In this document: positions 23,383 through 34,316 of the stretch, piece by piece
How positions within the stretch are numbered: position 1 is the stretch's first letter
How the letters are laid out: every line of letters begins with the position of its first letter
Assembly (NCBI GenBank): GCA_022316685.1
Contig: JAKJHU010001076.1
Location: 30,301 to 94,300, forward strand
Source: Progne subis subis
Lineage: Eukaryota > Chordata > Aves > Passeriformes > Hirundinidae
DNA length: 64,000 bases
Direction of reading: 5' to 3'
The notes under the pieces: generated by a model
What the model saw: the letters and a program-made list of their open reading frames with translations, nothing else
Databases searched by the model: none
What the model was told of the DNA's origin: nothing
Program-made: the position numbers and the translations under genes

Positions 23383-23460
23383 CCGAGTGCCGCTGGCCCC
23401 AGACAGGTGAGCTCCCAGCAGCACCAGCACGGCCCCAGCTCCCCGCCACGCCCCGTCCCC
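23383..23460 (-). pseudogene. Possible relic of an MHC class II beta leader exon
   Basis: The minus-strand frame reads GAGAVLVLLGAHLSGASGTR, a hydrophobic leader resembling bird class II beta signal peptides, and is followed by a CTCGGGTGAAC donor-like boundary. The expected ATG position reads ACG. No further class II exons were found nearby. The call depends on recall of family features and needs a search. Confidence 0.25.
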
Positions 23461-25300
23461 AGCGCCGGGCGGTGCCGCCGGCCCCAAAGCAGCCGCGCTG
23501 TGCTGGGGGGGTCCCCGCGGCCCCGCCCCGGGCGGCACCGGGAGCACCAGTCCGGACCAGTTCAGAGCGTGGGCGAGTGGCATCAGAGCCCACGAATGCG
23601 AGTCCACCACAAGCCACGCTAGAATGCCCGAAACTGGCAGAAAGCATCAGGATTCTCCAAAAGACGGGGTCACCTTCACCTATAAACTGGCCAGGAAATT
23701 CCCCAAAGCCATTTATAACCCCCCTAAACTGGCAGAAAGCAGCAGGATCTTCCCTAAAAGGGGCTTCCCACATCTTTCCTAAGATGGGCCCAGCTCCAGT
23801 GTCAGAGCCAGGTGTCTTCCCCCTCCCAGCAACTCATCCCTCAGGACTGGAGGGTGCCCCAAAACCTCCTCAGTAACTGGCTTGCCCCAAGCTCTTCATC
23901 CCAAAGTGTGGCTGTCTCATTGCAGAACTCATCCCCCAGATCCCCACTGGGTGGGGGAAGGTGTTGGAGAGATTTCTCTTTTGGTTCTGCTGTGAATAAA
24001 TTCACTCCCTGTGCCCAGGCTGGGTCTGTTATGCCCGTGCCCGTGCTGGGACCAGGATCCCTGCCCATCCTTCTCTCAGCTCCTGGGCCTTTCCTTGTAT
24101 TTCCTGTCCCTGTGCACTTGCAGAGGGCAGGGACAGGAGCAGTTTTGGTGTCTCAGCATGCAGGCAGGGCCAGCCCAGCCCCGGGGTTCCAGGGGGCTTC
24201 TGAGGATTCCCCATTTGTGGGACATCCCCGCTGGAGGAGGGTGTCCCCCCTTGCTGCAGCCCCAGCCCTCAGGCAGCACTCGGCCAAGCAGAGAACACCC
24301 TCAGCTGGGGCCTCATTTTTGGGCACCCCTGAGCCCCTGGACATCTTGGATGGCCATTTTGAGGTGCACCTGAGCTGCTGGATATCTGGGACCCCATTTT
24401 TGTAGCTGTATTGGGTTTGCATTGCCCCATTTTAGTAGCTGGATTTTCTACAGGGCTGGGCTCTGAGAGAAGGTTCTGGAAGTTTCCTCTGTGTCTGGCA
24501 GATCCAGTCCCTGGTGGCTGCAAAGATGGAGGTATTGGATGCAGAGATCCACGAGGATGCAGAGATCCCCCGGCAGCCCCTGGAGGAGCCACGCTGGAGC
24601 ACGGGGATGCCTGAGAGGAGGCTGTGACCCCATGGACAGAGGGGCCCCGCTGGAGCAGCCTGTCCTTGAAGGTCTGACCCCATGGCAGAGTGACCCACGC
24701 TGCAGCAGTCTGAGGGGGGCTGTTCCCCATGGGAAGGACTCAGGTTAGAGAAGTTCCTGGAGAACTCTCTGGTGGGAGAGCCCCCAGGGTGCAGCAGGGG
24801 AACGACTCCTGTCCCTGAGCAGAGGGAGAACCCACGGGGGATGAACTGACCATGACCCCATTCCCTGTCTCCCTGAAATGCTGGGTAGGAGGCAGAGGTG
24901 GAAGGAGGGAGGGGTGGGGAAAAGTGTTATAAAGGGTTTTCTTTTTCTTCTCATTGTCCTGCTCTGAGTTTATTAGCAATAAATGCAGTTCATATCTCTA
25001 TGAGCCTGGTGTTCCCATGATGGTGTTTGATCAGGGATCTCTCCTGGTCCTTAACTCAGGAACCCTTGGTTAAATTTTCTCTCCCCTGTGTGGCTGTGGA
25101 GGGCAGTGAGAGCAGCTTTGGTGGGTGCCTGGCCTCGGGCAGCGTCACCCCACTACAGTGGGACATGTCCTTGTGTGGCCCTGTGCTATGGTGCCACAGT
25201 TGCTGTTGCTGTGTCTTCCACATGATTTTAATCTTTTGCATTAAATGCTTGTGAAGTGCCCCCGGTGTCCTCGTGTTCCCTTGGCACCGGCAGCCCCATC
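23461..25300. other. Spacer sequence with ZNF-3'-UTR-like pieces, no gene recognised
   Basis: 23,949-24,030 repeats the 3' flank of ZNF-2 (GGAAGGTGTTGGAGAGATTTC and AATAAATTCACTCCC). A similar arrangement with AATAAATGCAG is at about 24,905-25,020. Medium-GC frames on both strands show no domain. Confidence 0.4.
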
Positions 25301-25305
25301 CCTTG

Positions 25306-25990
25306 GCAGGGACAGGGGACAGGGGACAGAGAGTGTGTGGCAGGCACAGCACTGCCCCAGAGCCGGGAGGGGCAGGGACAGGGACAGGGACAGGGGACAG
25401 GGGACAGGACACAGGGACAGGGGACAGGGACAGGGACAGGGGCACAGGGGACAGGGCACAGGGACAGGGGACAGGGACAGGGACAGGGCACAGGGCACAG
25501 GGACAGGGGCAGACAGGGGACAGGGGACAGGGGACAGGGCACAGGGGACAGGACAGGGGACAGGGACAAGGGACAGGGACAGGGGACCAGGGGACAGGGG
25601 ACAGGGGACAGGGACAGGGCACAGGGCATAAGGACAGGGGACAGGGACACACAGGACAGGGGACAGGGGACAGGGACAGGGCACAGGGACAGGGGACAGG
25701 GACAGGGGACAGGGCACAGGGACAAGGCACAGGACACAGGCACAGGGCACAGGGACAGGGCACAGGGCACAGGGACAGGGGACAGGGGACAGGGACAGGG
25801 CACAGAGACAGGGACAGGGGACGGGGCACAAGGCACAGGGCACAGGGACAGGGCACAGGGCACAGGGCATAGAGCACAGGGCACAGGGCACAGGGACAGG
25901 GCACAGGGCACAGGGACAGGGCACAGAGACAGGGACAGGGGACAGGGCACAAGGCACAGGGCACAGGGACAGGGCACAGGGCACAGGCAG
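25306..25990. repeat. GGGACA / GGGCACA minisatellite
   Basis: About 685 bp of units GGGACAGG(GG)ACAGGGCACA in irregular order. Because six-base units keep frame, long open frames occur on both strands (DRGQGTG-type plus; CPVPCPCAL-type minus). These are low-complexity by-products, not genes. Confidence 0.9.
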
Positions 25991-26097
25991 CATGCGTGGA
26001 CACGACACCACCCCAGAGCAGCAGCCAGGGCAGAGCTCTCTGCCCTCCCACGGCCGGAGCAGGGATTCTCCTGCTCTCGGCCCTGTCAGATTCCAAG

Positions 26098-26920
26098 GTA
26101 TCTTGGTTTGAAAGACAGGTATCTGCTAGGGAGGGGCGAGGCCTCTCTAGGAGTGGGGAATTCCAATCCCCTCCCTCCAAGTTACTATACTTTTGAAAAT
26201 TAAAGCGTCTTTTCTGGCAGAGGTATGGGGAAAGGAATAACAGTTCTTTACTGGTATGTATAACAAGGCAAACAAACAGCAACAACTACAGCATTAATAA
26301 TAAACAGAACCAGGAACCTCGAGGGGCTTTGTTTTACAAAGCCTGTGGCAGTCTGATCCCTTGGGACTCCGAGAGCACCAGGCTGGAGCAGTGGAAACTC
26401 CGGGGCTGGTGGCTGGAAGGGCAGGATGTCCCGGCGGGCAGGGGGTGTCCCGGCAGTGCAGGGCAGTGCGGGGCTACAGCGCAGCAAAAAGAGCAGCGCT
26501 GGAGAAGCCATGACCCCGGGGCAGGGCTGGCCCAGCTCCAGCAGGGCAGGCGAAGGAGCTCAGAATTCCTGGGCACACGAGCAGATGATGGTGGATTTCC
26601 CAGGACCGGACTTTCTGTTGACAGTGGATTTCTCCCACAGCAAGCAGCACCCTGGCTGTCCTCTCCGATGCTCAGAGTGAGAAGAGCCCCCAGCTCCCCC
26701 AGCTCCCCCAGCTCTGTCCTTTTCTTGCCTCAAAACCTCATGTGATCTTCCCCTTCCTGACTTTCGGCCACCTCCTTTGTCTTGGTAAAGCACTGTCTAA
26801 GCACCACTACTTAGTCTCTTAGCAACTTATGGGGAAAAATTCTATAAAGAAAAAAAAAGGAACAAACCTAACTCCTAAGATTATCCACCCTGAATTTTTT
26901 CCCATACCAACATATTATAT
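26098..26920. repeat. LTR-like interspersed repeat (strand uncertain)
   Basis: Starts TATCTTGGTTTGAAAGACAGG. It is AT-rich at both ends with a GC-rich centre, and AATAAA-type motifs occur near 26,298. Layout and sequence recall bird LTR repeats, but ends and duplication are not defined. Confidence 0.35.
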
Positions 26921-27400
26921 TGAGTTTAAACCTTTAAATTATATACATATATACGTGTGGATATAGATAGAGACACAGTCACAGTGTTTACCTGGGACAA
27001 ATGGAGCCAGGGGTGCGGGTCAAGAGCAGCTGAACAGGAGCCAGCGTGTGCCCAGGTGGCCAAGAAGGCCAAGGGCATCCTGGCCTGGGGCAGCAAGAGT
27101 GGGGCAGCAGGAGCAGGGCAGTGACCGTCCCCCTGTGCTGGGCACTCTTCCTCAGAGTTGAACTTCTCACCCTGCCCTCTTGTGCCTATCTGCTGATCCT
27201 TTGGGCACAGTCCAAGCCATAAGGCCGCTCTCATCTAGTTCCAGGCGCCCAAGGAGCCTCGTTATCTCAGTGTCCTTGGGAGTTTAGCAAACCTGCATCC
27301 TGTTCCACTCAACATCCTTCTCCTGATCAGCTCTCCTTGCGTTCCTTCATGCTGTTCTCGTGTGCACGTCCTGTCTTTTCCTTCACAGGCCTCTTTCTAA
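26921..27400. other. Spacer sequence, nothing recognised
   Basis: A short TATA-type AT tract (26,938-26,975) is followed by mixed sequence with no domain-bearing frame. Confidence 0.3.
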
Positions 27401-27403
27401 TCA

Positions 27404-27943
27404 ATGCCTTCTCATTTTGACTCCCGTATTTCAATCCAGGCATCCGTCCAGCACCTTGTGGAACAGCAGGACGTGGAACACAGTGGGGATGTGTCAGCAG
27501 CAGTGACACCCACTTCAGCAGGGGCAGAGAGTGGTGCACACGAGAGCCTCAGCCCCTCAGCTGATGAGCCGCTCTTCTTGAATGCAGCTGAGCACACGCA
27601 CACTGAGGTGGTTAAGGAGGCCGTGCTTGTGGCCCGGAGAGCCTTGGAGGAGCCAGAAGATCCCTGTGAGCAGAAACAAAGTGGAGATGAAGAGATGGGA
27701 GCAAAAGCCAGAGCAGCAGAGGCAGAGAGCCCTGCCCATGTCCCACACAGCCCCAGAGCCGATGGCCTGCTTCTCCTGGACACAGCCCAGTCCATGGCAG
27801 CCTCAGCAGAAGGGACAGAGAGCCCAGGACATACTGTGCACAGTCCAACTGCTGACGCTCCGCTAGTCCTGCACCACAGGGACTTCCTCCAGAGTGGGGG
27901 GCTTAAGAGGGCTGTGCTGATGGTCCAGGAGCCATTGGAATAG
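27404..27943 (+). CDS. Unrecognised 179-residue frame with internal repeats
   Basis: Acidic, Ala/Ser/Glu-rich frame built from about three degenerate units of ~45-50 residues. Each has AES-x-AH-x3-SP-x-AD followed by a Leu-rich stretch, and units 1 and 3 have K-x-AVL ... LE-x-P; a fourth decayed unit follows the stop. A TTTCAATCCAG acceptor-like site lies at 27,428-27,438, so it may be an exon rather than start at the ATG. No family is recognised. It could be a repeat-protein exon relic or chance in a tandem repeat. Confidence 0.3.
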   Translation: MPSHFDSRISIQASVQHLVEQQDVEHSGDVSAAVTPTSAGAESGAHESLSPSADEPLFLNAAEHTHTEVVKEAVLVARRALEEPEDPCEQKQSGDEEMGAKARAAEAESPAHVPHSPRADGLLLLDTAQSMAASAEGTESPGHTVHSPTADAPLVLHHRDFLQSGGLKRAVLMVQEPLE

Positions 27944-30310
27944 CCAAAAGAAGCGCAGAAGCAGGAAGGAAGCATGCAGGAGGCAGGAGCAGGCAGAGAC
28001 AGAGAGCCTGGCACATGCCCCACACAGCCCCACAGCCCATGACCCACCTCTGCTGGAAACAGCAGAGGGTGACAGGAGGGGCTTTCCCCTCTTTTTTGTG
28101 TCTTCTTCTTCTTTTGTAGGGTTTGAATGGATAAAAACCAATCTCTCTATCCACCTATACATGTACCTAGAGATCCATTTATATGGACACCTCTATTTAT
28201 ATAGACACAAATATGTACACATGTGTATATATTTACAAATACATACACGTATATTCCTCTATCTATATCCATGTCTATATCTGTATCCACATGTGTAATG
28301 CACCCCTAGGAGTTAGTTACTCACACCTCATTGATTATTTAGGGATCATTTGTCAATATGGTACTGCTATGGCAGGTTTGTCTACCCTGCCTACAAATTT
28401 CTCCTGTGCAAAAACCGTATTCTGACGTAGGTCAAACTCACTTCCTCATCCCTACTCAGCTTCAAAAATGTCCCCCATAGCAGAAACGGAGCAATAAATG
28501 CATGTTTTCTGAATGTTCTGCAGTCTGCAGGAACTTTCTTCACGCCAATGGACAAGAACCTGGGTATTTGCTCCGATGACACAGACAAGAGTGTTTGTAC
28601 TGTCACTGTCCATTGCCTCCAGGAGGAAGCCTCGCTACTGCTCCCTTTCCTTTTCTCAATCAAGCCTCCTCAGTGTTCAGTGTAATTCCAGTGTAGAGCA
28701 AGGGAAAGGATTTTTCTGGTAAATTTGTAGGGCCAGGATAACAAACCAAGACTACCACCTCACATCACCACATATCTCAATAGAAGAAAGAACTGGTTTG
28801 AACATTCTGAATGAATTATTAAACACCTATTTCAATTCATTATTGACATTGTTTTCCAACCCTTACAGTCATTGACAATCCTTAATCTTCATCCAGAAAT
28901 GTGTTTCTTCCCACTCCCTTTCCTGGCAAAGGCAGTTCCATCTCCCTCCTACTCAAATGTGCTTTTCTTTGATATTCCACACAAAAATCAGAAGAGAATG
29001 GAAACATGAACACCACCAGCCCTGTATTTTAAAAGCACTGAGATGGTTTCTTTCATCAATAAATACCATTACCTTCTTGGTCTTGATTTGTGCTGGGTCT
29101 TTTTCTTGGCTTCTTTGTTGGTTTGTTGGTTGGTTTGATGGTGTGGGCTTCTTTCTCCTCTGCAGTGCCTCAGCACCAAAGAGGAGATTTCCTGGTTTAG
29201 GCCACCTCTGTAAGAGCCCCATCCAGATTAGCTGGACACCAAGTTTAGAAAGAATTTCAACCTACAGAAAATTCCACCTAGAATCACCATGGCATTAAAC
29301 TAGGAAGATATGTAAACAATGAATTCAGCCTCATTGTTACATTTCTTGGAGGCTGGGGAAGGAAACTTAACCAAAGACATGACAGGTTTCAAGGTTCAGA
29401 CTCTCTAATGCTGAAAAAACCCCACAATAAATGGTCCTTTGGAAGATGTTTCATTTTTGAAAGCCATACCTAGAGATGGTAGTAATAGCGTGGATAGGAA
29501 GGTAGTGCAGAGAACACTGGAGGAGCATTTAGCTACACAGATGTCAGAATCCAATGCTCTCTCAGCACATTCTATGAAGCATTCCACACATGGAAGGTGC
29601 CAGCACTAATATCAACTTGACTCATTTGAAGGTGGTTGATACTACATGGGATTTCTGATTTTACATAATGGTCAAAAAAAAGCACAATCAAAATAGAAAC
29701 GACTGTTAGCAAAATACAGCAATTGCGAGACCCAGTTGAGATACCAGTGGGACTCCCATGACTTTTCTCTGTAGCCTACTCAGCAGCACAACTCCAAGGC
29801 ACTTCTGTCTCTGGGAGGACAGGCCAGCTGAAGCAATGGCTGAAAGCAGCTGAAGGCCATTGCTCTCTTGCAAATTCTTTCCTAGTTTTCTGGATTTGAT
29901 GCTCTGCATTCAGCTGAGTCACACATTCCCTCCTCCTGTGCTGGGCTGGCTAATGAGCGAGACACTTATGCTCATTTCATGACCTCAGAGGGAATCCTTT
30001 ACACCACTGATCCCCTCAGCTGCAGTAGAGAGAGTTGATGTTACACTCAGGAAATCTGACTTATGGCTCCTGACTTAGTGGAGCAATACAAAAAATGTAT
30101 CTCATAAGATAACACAGATCTAAGTAAGACAAAATCCTTCCCTTGAAACCAAGGTCAGGTTTTGGTCCCTTTTCTTTTGAGATAAAAGGAGGGATTTTTT
30201 TGTTTTGCAACTGCTGAGTTGCCACAGCCTGCATTTCCGCTGAGCTTAAAGATCATCTCTTGACCATGCCACTCATGGGAGCCCAGCACATGGAAATTGT
30301 TATAAACTAC
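27944..30310. other. AT-richer spacer, no gene recognised
   Basis: Begins with the decayed fourth repeat of the preceding frame, then an AT-rich tract with TATA/ACATGT runs (28,130-28,300), then ordinary-composition sequence. Frames of 60-113 codons have no domain or splice context. This is the least repetitive part of the window. Confidence 0.35.
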
Positions 30311-31530
30311 TCAAAATCCGGGCGGGAATGAGTAAATAAAATTTAATTTGAAGCCATGAAAAGTTAGAAAGCAAAGGGGGGAACAGCAATGGGAGCTTGA
30401 TGGGACTTCTGCCCACCAGAGGCTCCAGTCACAAAATGGCAGTGAGAGGGGCAGTGGAGAGGGACTTGGGGGGACCCTGCGGGGGGACCATGATTCGGGA
30501 GGGGACAGAACGGGCCCCAGGATGGATCGGGAATGGGGACCCCCGTGTGTCCCCCCTGTGTCACCCCACTCTGGGGACTCCTTGGGAGGCACCTGAACCC
30601 CAGCACAGCACCCAGCCAACACCAAAAGGCACCTGGGCGCCCTGAAGCTGCCAGGGGAATTTGGGGAGGGGGCACATGGGGGGTGCCCAAGCCAGGCCCA
30701 GAGTCCAGCACTGCCCCAGCACCATCTTGGGATTAGAAAGGAGGAGGAGTGGGACCCTTCCCAAAGCAATTTGGGGGTTCTAGCCCCCTCTACTTCCCTG
30801 CTCTTCCACCCCTTCCCCTCTGCCCCCCAATCCACCAGCCCTGTCCCCCATGCTTGGTTTTGGAGGTTCCAGGCCCCTCCTGCTCAGTCTGAGGTCCCAT
30901 CCCCCTTTCCCTCAATTCAGGCACCTCCTGACAGCTTTTTCCTGGGAGGAGCCCGGAGTTTGGGATCTTTGGGGTGCAGTTCTGGAGGGGGACAGCTCTG
31001 TTTGGCTTTCCCCTCCCTGCTGTGGCCTCTCAGCTGTCCCCAATACCCTGGGGCTGCTGGGATTTCCCTCCTGGGGACAAGGACCTTCATTCCCTTCCAG
31101 GAGCCCAATGCCCACCTGGGGGTCCAGCTCAGGGGGTCCTTGAGCAGCTGCCCCACAACCTCTGCCAGGGTCTCCCAGCTCTGGGCTCCCCAAAGCCCTC
31201 AGCAAGCCCCAAGTCCCTCCCAGGAACCCTCAACTCCCTCAAACCCAGCATCCCCCACAGCCCCTGCAAGTTCCCCCCATGGCACCGGCCATGGCCATGT
31301 CCCCACAGGTCACTGGCCATGTCCCACCATGTCCTCACCCATGGCTGTCTCCCCACCACAAATCCATCCCTGTCACTGTCCCCCACATCTCCAGCTGTGC
31401 CCATTTCCCCTCATGTCCCCATGAATGGCCACATCCCTGTCCACGTCTATGTGTCCCCATGTCACTCTCCATGTCTATGTCCCACCATGTCTATATCCCC
31501 CATGTCCTCACCCATGTCCCAGTTCAATGT
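30311..31530. other. GC-moderate spacer with CCATGTCCC repeats
   Basis: Both strands have long frames without recognisable domains. 31,265-31,520 contains many imperfect CCATGTCCCC units. ZNF-3's 3' flank runs into its right edge. Confidence 0.35.
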
Positions 31531-31531
31531 C

Positions 31532-31537
31532 TTTATT
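31532..31537 (-). terminator. Candidate polyadenylation signal of ZNF-3
   Basis: AATAAA on the minus strand (AAAATAAAGACATTG), ~610 bp after the ZNF-3 stop and inside sequence shared with the ZNF-4 pseudogene flank up to ~31,670. Confidence 0.4.
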
Positions 31538-32147
31538 TTTACCACAATGTTGGACATTTAAAGTGATGAGGAGAAATGAAAAACAAATCAAGGTCAAACA
31601 AAAAGGATTGTTGTGTCTGTGCCAGCTGAGGATCCATGTGTTTGGCTGGGAGGGAAGAACCTTTTTTGGAGGGGTTTCCACCCCACTGTCTCCAAAATCT
31701 TGGTTCCTGCACTTGATCTTCACTATTTGGCTGTGCAAGACACACTTGGGCAATAGGAAATCAAAATCGTGGAATCCCTGAGATTGGAAAAGACCTCCAA
31801 GACCATCCAGTATTCCTTGATGGCACCAGAAGATAGGAATGAACGCAAAAGATTTTATGGAGTTGAAAGTCAAAAAATCCACTCTGCCCAAGGAACTCCG
31901 AATGTCAGTCTGTCTCTCAATGGATGTTCCTGCCCCTGCATTGATCCAGGTGTCCACGAGGAGCCAGGAAGATGTGGAGCATCCCAGCCAGGTGTCTTCC
32001 CAACAGGGATCACCAGGAGCACGGATCAGCAGGGCTCTGCCCACCGGGGGTCACTGGGGATCATCCAAGGCCGATCCTCCCACGGGGGATGGAGCTGGAG
32101 CAGTGCACGAAGCTCTTCCCGCTCTCGGGGCACTCGCAGCGCTTCCC

Positions 32148-32972
32148 TTAGCGGTGCCTCCGTTGGTGTTGGGTCAAGTGAGAACCCCTGGAGAAGCTCT
32201 TCCCACACTCAGGACACTCGTAGGGCCTCTCCCCGGTGTGGATGCGCTGGTGCCTGATGAGGTTTGAGTTTTGCTTGAAGCCCTTCCCACAGTCGGGGCA
32301 GCAGAAGGGCCTCTCCTCTGTGTGAATCCGCTGATGTAGGAGGAGATTGGTGCTGGTCTGAAACCTCTTCCCACACTCAGGACACTCGTAGGGCCTCTCC
32401 CCGGTGTGGATGCGCTGGTGATTTTTCAGGTTGGAGCTCCGTCCAAAGCCCTTCCCACATTCCAAGCAGGTGTAGAGCCCTTCCCCAGTGTGGATCACCT
32501 GGTGCTGGATCAGGCTGTAGCAGTCTCTGAAGCTCTTCCCACATTCCCCACACTTGTAGGGCTTCTTCCCAGTGTGGATCACCTGGTGTCTCCTCAGGTT
32601 TGAGCTACACCTGAAGCTGTTCCCACACTCCCCACACTCAAAGGGCTGTTCCCCTGTGTGGATCCTCTTGTGCTTGATCAGATTGGAGCTGTCTCTGAAG
32701 CTCTTCCCACATTCCCCACACTCATAGGGCCGCTCCCCAGTGTGGATCACCTGGTGCCGGATCAGTCTGGATCTCCGGCTGAAACCCTTCCCACATTCCA
32801 AGCACTTGTGGGGCTTCTCCCCTGCATGAGGCTTCTCCACCAGCTCGGAGCTCTGGCTGGATCTCCGGCCGCCCTCCTGGCACAGGGGGGGTCTTTGCTC
32901 CTCGCAGCTCCCTGCGCTGGGTTTGCAGCCCCTCCTCGTGCGGCATCTCCGGGGCTTTTCCTCCTCCTCCAT
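32148..32972 (-). CDS. ZNF-3: C2H2 zinc-finger protein, 8 fingers
   Basis: 274 residues from the Met 27 bases after the acceptor CCCCAAACCAG (exon from 32,999). The frame is also open upstream to an ATG at 33,056, but that lies before the acceptor. The N-terminus is nearly identical to ZNF-2 (MEEEEKP, then CLTR/CRTR-type basic stretch, then [12 protein letters not shown]). Eight intact fingers have helix residues -1,2,3,6 of RSRR, DSNK, CSNR, DYSQ, RSNN, TTNL, QSNR, RSHQ. Compared with ZNF-2 five fingers are missing and almost every helix differs, while the framework is conserved. Probably a nuclear DNA-binding protein with a different target. Confidence 0.85.
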   Translation of the reverse strand: MEEEEKPRRCRTRRGCKPSAGSCEEQRPPLCQEGGRRSSQSSELVEKPHAGEKPHKCLECGKGFSRRSRLIRHQVIHTGERPYECGECGKSFRDSSNLIKHKRIHTGEQPFECGECGNSFRCSSNLRRHQVIHTGKKPYKCGECGKSFRDCYSLIQHQVIHTGEGLYTCLECGKGFGRSSNLKNHQRIHTGERPYECPECGKRFQTSTNLLLHQRIHTEERPFCCPDCGKGFKQNSNLIRHQRIHTGERPYECPECGKSFSRGSHLTQHQRRHR

Positions 32973-32999
32973 CCGGCCACTCCTTGGGAATGAAAAATC

Positions 33000-33863
33000 C
33001 TGGTTTGGGGAGAAAACAAGAGGAGAGTGCCTTAGGCTGGGGGTTCTTCCTTGCACAAGATCATCTCAGGAAGTCATTGGCAATGTAAGAATTGCCACAT
33101 TGGTCTGTAAGAACCTCCATAAAAAGATTCAACCCAAAAGTCCTCCAAACATCAAGACACAGATCAAACACTCCCCAAACATCAAGACTCAGCGAAAACC
33201 TCTAATAAAAGATTCAGCCCCTTGCAAAAGCCCAAAGCATCAACATTTAGCTCAATCAAGCTCAGAAACACCAAGATTCACTCCCATGAAAATCATGGAT
33301 TCCCCTCCCCGGTCACCTGCTGCATGTGGGGAGGGAAACACTCCTGGGGCTGGGGGGAGGCTGCACATACAGGGAGGGCTGGAACCTTGTGCTGCCTCCT
33401 CTTCCTGCTCCTCACACTCCTGTGTCCCTACTCTTCCTCACACTCCTCTTCCTCCTACTATTCCTCCTTCTCCTGCACAGTCCCACCTTCTCCTCCCACA
33501 TGCATCAACATTTTGTTCTTCAACCCTGCTTCTCCTTCCCTTCTCCTCCTGCCCCCAGGCCCAGCACCCACTGCCGGCTCCCTCTTCCCCCCAAACCCAC
33601 AGCATCCCACCGCAGGGGCAGCGATGGAGCTGGGGCAGGTCGGGCTGGGGCAGCGCTGGGCTCTCGGCCGCTCCCGCCCGCACTCGGTCCCCGCTGCAGC
33701 CGCTCCCGCCAGGACAGCGCGGGGGGGCCCGGCCTTGGCGCTCCCCCCTCCCACCTCCCCAAATTCCCCTCACGGCGGTGCCCCATGCTCTAGGGGGAAT
33801 GTCCCGCAAACGGGGCACCCCCAGCAAAGGAAGAAGAGCAAAGGGTCTTGACAAACACACGCT
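33000..33863 (-). promoter_or_regulatory. ZNF-3 exon 2 upstream region with CpG-rich block
   Basis: Inverted copy of 19,791-20,652: acceptor, degenerate TTTGGGGAGTTT repeats, then a CpG-rich block at ~33,560-33,830. Possible alternative promoter; inferred from composition only. Confidence 0.4.
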
Positions 33864-34316
33864 GTCAAGCTGCTTGGGGATAGGGCCAGGCACTTGGACA
33901 TAAGGAAGGCACAGAAGAAGCCATCAGCTCCAGAAAATGTTATGAACTGATCACACAGACTGCTGCTCAGCCAAGGGCCTGATAAATTCATGAACTTCGA
34001 GAAGAAGAACAAAGACTTCACAGAGCTGTGAATATCGTTACCTGTGCAGAAGTGGGGTGCATCATAAGGGGGGTATGTAGTAGGGGGATTGGGAAGTCTG
34101 TACCTCTCAAATACTTCAGCCATTGTGGAAAGGGAGAGAGAGATGTGACCAGGAAAATCAGGATGAAAAGAAGGCTGCATCCTCCAACAATTGGAGAGGC
34201 CCCATGGGAAATGTCCCATGGCCTCTCCCTTTTTTTTATGAATAAAATTACTTTTACAGGACTCCTCTGTCTTCATTGTGGACACAAACCTCTGGTGATG
34301 TCAAGTTTTCCACACA
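33864..34316 (+). repeat. ERV-B 5' LTR (right arm)
   Basis: Starts TGTCAAGCTGC and ends TTTTCCACACA, with GAATAAAATTAC inside. Followed by CCT and the primer site TGGGGCTCCTCTGGAAT. Confidence 0.75.

Noticed and set aside
25228..26285. Very long frames (250-409 codons) on both strands
   Set aside because: They are translations of the GGGACA minisatellite, low complexity and mirrored on the opposite strand.
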